Shown here: positions 58,619-64,000 of the stretch, in pieces | Position numbering within the stretch: the stretch's first letter is position 1 | Layout of the letters: each line of letters starts with the position of its first letter | Origin: Eustoma russellianum | Taxonomy: Eukaryota > Streptophyta > Magnoliopsida > Gentianales > Gentianaceae | Reading direction: 5' to 3' | Assembly (NCBI GenBank): GCA_036186865.1 | Contig: AP025069.1 | Span: forward strand, 13,891,883 to 13,955,882 | DNA length: 64,000 nt | Notes under the pieces: generated by a model | Database searches by the model: none | The model's input: only the letters and a program-made list of their open reading frames with translations | Told to the model about the DNA's origin: nothing | Translations under genes and position numbers: made by a program

Positions 58619-59324
58619 GTCACAAAAATATGGAAATGATAAGAAGGGCTTAGGGTAAATAGAAGAAAATGAAAAGTTAGGCAAAAAGACTAACTTTGTA
58701 TCATTTAAGTCTAAGTTGCCGTATAATACAACAAAATCAACTTTGCCTACTACACATTTTTCTACTCCTTCTTCTGCATATTCCAAGGCAAAAATACAAC
58801 ATGCACCCATAAAAACACACACATATAAGTGTGTAACTAGGCAAAACTTTGCATCTAGACTACATAGTATGCCTATATGTATACAAATGTATCTAGACAA
58901 AATAAAATGCATCTAACTTATTATGAACCTAAACATAGGCAATATTCATATAAGACTTATAGAAATACATATGAACACACATAAATATCACCATATAAGA
59001 AATATGCCTTATACACAATATCAAAATCAGCCACTTTATAATAATTTTCAACCAAGGTATAACATGTATAACCATGCATTATCTTTTAAATGGAATGGAC
59101 AAGTACATGAAAATCCTTTGTATTATTCAACTTATAATAATGTCAAATATGTGTCCAGAAGGTACATCCAAGTTTGGATACCCAAAGGGTATATAAACAT
59201 GTGTGGTGTCCCTAACATTCAAGGACCCAAGTAAAGGATACCTAAAATTTTGTCTCCATTGTAGGAAAATCGCAAGGAATGCAAGAAGGAGACAAAGTCA
59301 AAGAAGCTAAGAACCAAATGGTTT

Positions 59325-59837
59325 TTGGACAGTGGATATTCAAGGCATATGACGGACAACCCCAAACTATTCACCGAGTTGGAACATATTGAGAATGGAG
59401 AAAAGGTGACATTCAGTGACAATAACAAAGGAAAAGTTGTTGGAAAAGGAACTATCGGGGACCTTAACACATTTCAAATACGAATTATGTTGTTAGTAAG
59501 AAATCTTTCTTATAATTTATTAAGTATTTCGTAACTTATAGATTCCGGTTATTATGTTTCTTTTCTCCCTGATTCTTATGATATAACAAATGAAAAAGGA
59601 GAAATTGTATTAAAAGGAAATAGGGATGATAAAATTTATACCCTTTCCTTAGATAACATGTTAGATGCTAAGGTTAAGTGTTTAATATCACATGACTTAG
59701 ATGTACATTTATGGCATAGACGACTAGGCCATATAGGAATTTCAACTATTGAAAAGTTGTCTAAGAAGAACTTAATTAGAGACATGTCTAAGTTAGACTT
59801 AGATAATTTTCAATGTTGTGAAACTTTATTAAAGGAA
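59325..59837 (+). pseudogene. Sirevirus-like protease and integrase N terminus (first half)
   Basis: The protease motif FLDSGYSRHMTDNPKLF starts just upstream of 59325; the family usually has DSGCSRHMTG, so Cys is Tyr. A stop at ~59532 interrupts NLLSIS. The next frame has the integrase zinc region (HDLDVHLWHRRLGHIGISTIEKL, then DLDNFQCCETLLKE). It is broken at 59837 by the solo LTR insertion and resumes at 62403. Confidence 0.85.
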
Positions 59838-62397
59838 TGTTGGACCGTGCACCTACAATAAACACCACTAGAGGGGATGAATAGTGGTTAGCAGAAATTA
59901 CACTACTACCCTTGATTAAAACCTCCTTTGAAAACAGAATCTGAGACCACCTCAGATTCACAACCCCTTTTTGAAAAATTCAAAAATCCTTGTACACAAC
60001 TCCAAAAATTATGAAAATTTCCAAAACTTAACTTCAATGTCTTAACAAAACTTTGTCCAAACATCAGATAAAAATAAGATCGTTTGGCCCTTCAAACAAA
60101 TAAAAATATTCAGATGGTCAATCTGGACAGAATTGGACAGAATGTTGCTAAAAGTGGAAAATGTGTTTCTCTTTGAATACTTAACCAAAAAGGTTGATCT
60201 TTACGTCAAAACACTCCTTAGGATGTCTAGTTTATGTTTGTAAAGGGCCCTGACCTCAAACAATTCTTGGTTAAAACAGAATTCAAGTTTTCACAAAACT
60301 AGTCAGATTGCAGCCAGATTGGAGCAGTTATCTTGCAACGACTGAAAGACTAACTTTTCCTTGTTCAAATCAAATAATTTTTGCTGAAAATGAAAGCTAA
60401 CAGTCTAAAGTATAACTCCACCAAAAATCACAAATTTTGAAAGTGTTTAGCTATTTTTTCAAAACGTGAGAAGTGTTATGAAATCTACAGAAAAAAAGGA
60501 CAGAATATAGAAAAAACGTAAACAAGACAAGAACACCAAGGATTTATCCTAGTTCGGTCAATGTGACCTACTTCAGTCCCAAATAACATCTTTCCTTGGA
60601 TTTCACTATGGTATGAACTAAATTACAACAAGAACCAAGCTTGATCCTTGGGTTGAACACCAACCCTATTCAAGACTTGAATGAACACCTCTATGCAACT
60701 CTTGGTTGCAACACCTCTATAACCTATTGATGTCGCCTTATATATTTGGCTAATCAATCTTACAAATGAGACACAAGAGGCTTGTAGCTCTACAACAAAC
60801 ATCACAAGAACACCTTGGCTACAAAAAATAAAACAAGAATGAGGAGAAGAAGATAGCAAGAGAATTCAACTATTGCTTTCAAGTGTGTTCTTCTTATTCA
60901 CCCTTGCCTCCTATTTATAGTGCGAAATGACTCTTGAAGATAAGAACTCCAATGTTTCACCATCTTCATCATCAATGCTTAAGTGTCTTCACATCATTGG
61001 TTGACATTGTACACTTGGCAAAATAAAACAACACAATTAGTCCACCTTGGACACTTGTATGGCCGTTTTTTCACCTTGAAAAGTGACTTGGAATTTGCTT
61101 GAAAAATGAAGATAATAGCAAGGGATAATATGGCATAATTCTCCACTATTCCCTCAAGTTCTAGCCATGAGAATAGGTAAAATGAGGCTGCACATTTTGA
61201 ACACAAACAGCCCCATATTTCATCCATATAGCCGTTGGTCACCCTTTTGAATTTTCCTAGTTGGCAACTAGCTTCTTTTTTATTGGTCCACTTGTCACCA
61301 AGCCATAAAATGAGTACACCATCATATCCACCTGAATATACACGTTTTTCAACACATATATATGTATATCAACTCAGATTTTTGAAAAAGAAATCAATAA
61401 ATAATAGTTGACAAGATTATGTCCACATATAACACCAAAATTCCCACTATTTCTTCTTGTATGTTGTGATCATTTCCACACCTTTAACACCTTTAAATTC
61501 TCTGTAAAATGATGATTAATATCCTCCAATAACATATAGAAGAGGGTCTTTAAGAAAAAATAGAATGTGAAATCACAACTCGTCACATATCCCGCTACTA
61601 TCGATAATGTCATCAAATAGAGAAATAATAAAAGAAAACCACCAAATAATCTTCAAAATAATCATAACTCAACTCCAGAATGAAGATAATAATATACTCA
61701 AGGGATTCCTTGAGTGAAAATACCAAAAACACCCTCAGAGATAAAATGACCAAAATGCCCCTGGTGTGAGAAAACTCCAGAAATGATCCGGATGGTCAGA
61801 AATAAATATAATAACACATTTGTCTTGATAAATAAGATGAGAATAAGTCCTTGAAGTATTTCCACCATATCATGTTCCTACAAAACTCAAAATATCAATT
61901 TTGCCCTTTTTTTGTAAGTTGTAGAAACTTCCAAGGCACATTAGTCAAAAGTCATCTGTAATCATCAAAAACACATAATATCCACATAATGAACATATAT
62001 AAATCACTTACAAATGAAAACAACCATTTTCTCATATTTTAGAAAAATATTTTTAAAAACCATAGACATCGATCGATCGAAGTGCCTCATCTTCAGAGAT
62101 CGATGTCTCACAGTGAGTTTCAGAGTTTGTCTCTGTCCTACATAGATCGATCGATGTGTCTCAGGTTTAGAGATCGATGTCTCACGGTAAGGTCTTGGTT
62201 TTTCTCTCCCTTACATAGATCGATCGATGTGAGGGATCGAAGTACATCGATCGATCGAAGTGCAACAACCTGAGATATCGATGTATTTTTCTTAACTTTT
62301 TCAACTCTTAATCACTTATAACACCGTGTGTGACATTTTTATGCATTCAACACTTAAAATCATGACCTTGAAAATTATCCAAACATATTTCTCAACA
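59838..62397 (-). mobile_element. Solo LTR (2560 bp) of the same Sirevirus family, inserted antisense
   Basis: It runs TGTTGGACCGTGCACC to TTTCTCAACA on the + strand and is the inverse of 54398-56985. It is flanked by the target duplication AGGAA (59833-59837 and 62398-62402). There is no internal region, so it is the product of LTR-LTR recombination. It carries the CGATCGAT zone at 62066-62284. It splits the integrase of the host element. Confidence 0.95.
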
Positions 62398-62402
62398 AGG
62401 AA

Positions 62403-63193
62403 AACATATTAAAGAAACATTAAAACCAAAACATGAAGTGAGTACTAGTCATGTACTAGAATTGCTTCACTTAGATTTATTTGGTCCAAGTAGGACAACA
62501 AGTCTAGGTGGATACTACTATGTGTGTGTCATAGTAGATGATTACTCACGATACACATGGACATTGTTCTTAACACACAAAAACGATGCTCCATTGGCAA
62601 TCGAAACTCTTATCAAGCAACTCAAAAATCTTTATGAAGAAAATGTTAAAAGAATTAGGAGTGATAGAGCTGGAGAATTTAAAAACAAAAAAATAGTAAA
62701 GTTTTGTGAATTACATGGAATTAAACATTAATTCTCACCACCTAGAACACCACAATTAAATGAAGTTGTTGAACGTAAAAAATAGAACAATTCAAGAAGT
62801 TGCTAGAACAATGTTATGTGAAAATAAATTACCAAGATATTTATGGGCCGAAGCTGTAAGTTGTGCTTGTTATATTATAAATAGACTTTTAGTTAGAAAG
62901 AAGTTAAACAGAACACCTTACGAATTATTAAACAATAGACAACCTAAGGTAGATTATCTTAGAGTTTTTGGTTGTAAGTGTTTTGTGCTGAACGCTAAGG
63001 ATAATCTAGACAAGTTTGAACAAAAGTCTATTGAATGCATATTTGTTGGTTATTCAACTAATTCAAGAGCATATAGGTGTTATAATCATGAATCTAGAAA
63101 AATAATTGAATCTATACATGGAAATTCAATGAAAATGCATGTTTTGAAGTTAGTGATAAAACTCAACATAAACAAGAGAATAATGTTGAAAAT
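62403..63193 (+). pseudogene. Sirevirus-like integrase (second half)
   Basis: It resumes with GKHIKETLKPKHEVSTSHVLELLHLDLFGPSRT and has VIVDDYSRYTWTLFLTHK and IRSDRAGEFKNKKI, so the first two acidic residues are present. A TAA at ~62729 precedes the third (ERKNRTIQEVARTML, ~62772). The C-terminal part reads WAEAVSCACYIINRLLVRK, LRVFGCKCFVLNAKDNLDKF and CIFVGYSTNSRAYR. A frameshift occurs near 63125. Confidence 0.87.
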
Positions 63194-63221
63194 ATGTTTG
63201 ATGATGATGATATATTACTTG

Positions 63222-63346
63222 AAGAGCCGGGGGTCTCACCGGAAGCAGACTCTATATCCCTTGGGACAGAGGTATTGTTTGCCTACCACTTACCCTCCCC
63301 AGACCCTAGCGATAGCTTTTGCTGTCGCTGGGATATACTGGGTATG
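63222..63346 (+). mobile_element. RTE LINE 3'-end fragment inserted in the Sirevirus pol
   Basis: The 125 bp between two near-identical 23-nt direct repeats (from 63200 and from 63347) correspond, in inverse orientation, to the RTE 3' end at 36275-36412 (gggggtctcaccggaagcag to tgggatatactgggtat). With one repeat copy the insertion adds 147 bp, a multiple of three, so the frame 63194-63427 reads through it. Confidence 0.88.
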
Positions 63347-63370
63347 GATGATGATGATATATTGCTTGAG

Positions 63371-64000
63371 CCTGTTCATGATCATCTAGAACCAACTCCC
63401 CTGACCAAGACATGCATGAACCCTTAGATGAAATAAATGAAGAAATTTTGCAATTGGAAGGTAGTACAACTAACTTGCAAAATGATCCAATTGTATATGA
63501 TATGTTCACACAAATTAAATGTTTGAACAAGATAAGGGTGAACCTAGTCAACTTAGGAATTGGTCGCTTATAAACGATAAACATAAATACCCTAAAGAAT
63601 TAATCATTGGGGATCCAAGTGTTGGGGTTAGAACACGTAGAAACATAAGTCAACTTGAAGGACATAGCTTAATCTCACACTTAGAACCTAAGAATGTTAA
63701 GGAAGCCTTAGGTGATATATCATGTATAGATGCCATGCAAGAGGAGTTAAACCAATTCACTAGGAGCAACGTGTGGGACTTAGTACCTAAACCCGAAAAT
63801 AAGTCTGTAATAGGAACTAAATAGGTATTTAGGAATAAAATAGATGAACAAGGAAACATCACACGAAATAAGGCTAGGCTAGTCGCACATGGTTATAATC
63901 AACAAGAAGGAATAAATTATGAAGAAACCTTTGCACTCGTTGCACGACTAGAAGCAATTAGATTGTTACTTGCTATTGCAAGTCTAAGCAACATCAAACT
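63371..64000 (+). pseudogene. Sirevirus-like integrase-RT linker and RT start (runs off the window)
   Basis: The linker DHLEPTPLTK is followed by stops (~63427). The frame 63519-63824 has VGVRTRRNISQLEGHSLISHLEPKNVKEAL and AMQEELNQFTRSNVWDLVPKPENKSVIGTK, the copia RT beginning. A TAG at 63822-63824 replaces Trp of the conserved KWVF. After it VFRNKIDEQGNITRNKARLVAHGYNQQEGINYEETFA continues in frame to the window end. Confidence 0.88.

Larger units (their letters stand above)
54398..64000 (+). mobile_element. Sirevirus-like Ty1/copia retrotransposon (partial, runs off the window)
   Basis: A 2.59-kb 5' LTR, a primer-binding site of the TATCAGAGC type (56987-57000), then gag with coiled coil, protease, integrase and the start of RT on the + strand. 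The gag with CYECGQKGHISYDC, a WSDSSD motif and a following long coiled coil points to the SIRE/Maximus lineage. The element is split by an antisense solo LTR of its own family (59838-62397) and by an RTE fragment (63222-63346). The first LTR base is A instead of T. Its 3' end lies beyond the window. Confidence 0.9.

Noticed and set aside
58535..58912. Minus-strand frame of 125 codons rich in Cys, Phe and Ile
   Set aside because: Antisense to the gag coiled coil; composition reflects the AT-rich complement.

Overview
The window is plant nuclear DNA, most likely from a eudicot. The evidence is spliced host genes with GT-AG introns, plant-type Ty1/copia and Ty3/gypsy elements, Au-type SINEs, RTE LINE ends, a hAT MITE and a MULE. 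I cannot name the species. There are only two host genes; almost everything else is transposable elements, often nested.

Layout: (1) 1-10999 is a Ty3/gypsy chromovirus (Tekay/Del-like) on the minus strand, with ~2.9 kb LTRs; only ~24 bases lie outside the window. Its gag-pol is broken, but the RT region is interrupted by 74 bp that look like a spliceosomal intron. (2) 11000-13113 is probably a broken-up LTR relic. (3) 13220-14097 and 14138-21982 are a tandem duplication of ~0.88 kb; the second copy was later split by a 7 kb copia element (14818-21775, 5-bp target duplication GTAAC). (4) 22808-29006 holds a three-exon phloem protein 2-like gene on the minus strand (23227-27360). Its introns hold two SINEs, a hAT MITE and, between exons 1 and 2, a third SINE; its first intron appears to be of the GC-AG type. 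A long-TIR MULE lies ~390 bp upstream of its ATG. (5) 29552-35530 is a second copia on the minus strand with a fairly well preserved gag-pol. (6) 36262-37268 is a 5'-truncated RTE LINE. (7) 38059-44530 is a third, decayed copia (target duplication AACTT) carrying a 30-bp tandem array. (8) 45339-53898 is a complete seven-exon gene for the U3 snoRNP WD40 protein RRP9/YAO, with telo-box motifs upstream and a decayed copia in its largest intron. (9) 54106-54397 is a foldback element cut by a Sirevirus-like copia (54398 to beyond 64000). That copia is itself split by an antisense solo LTR of its own family (59838-62397, AGGAA duplications) and by an in-frame RTE fragment (63222-63346).

How it fits together: the two host genes act independently, one in phloem/lectin biology and one in pre-rRNA processing in the nucleolus. 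The elements record layered insertions. Both host reading frames are clean, while all element frames are broken. Many losses of key element residues are G-to-A or C-to-T changes, as expected from deamination of methylated cytosine. No rRNA, tRNA, CRISPR or bacterial-type operon is present.
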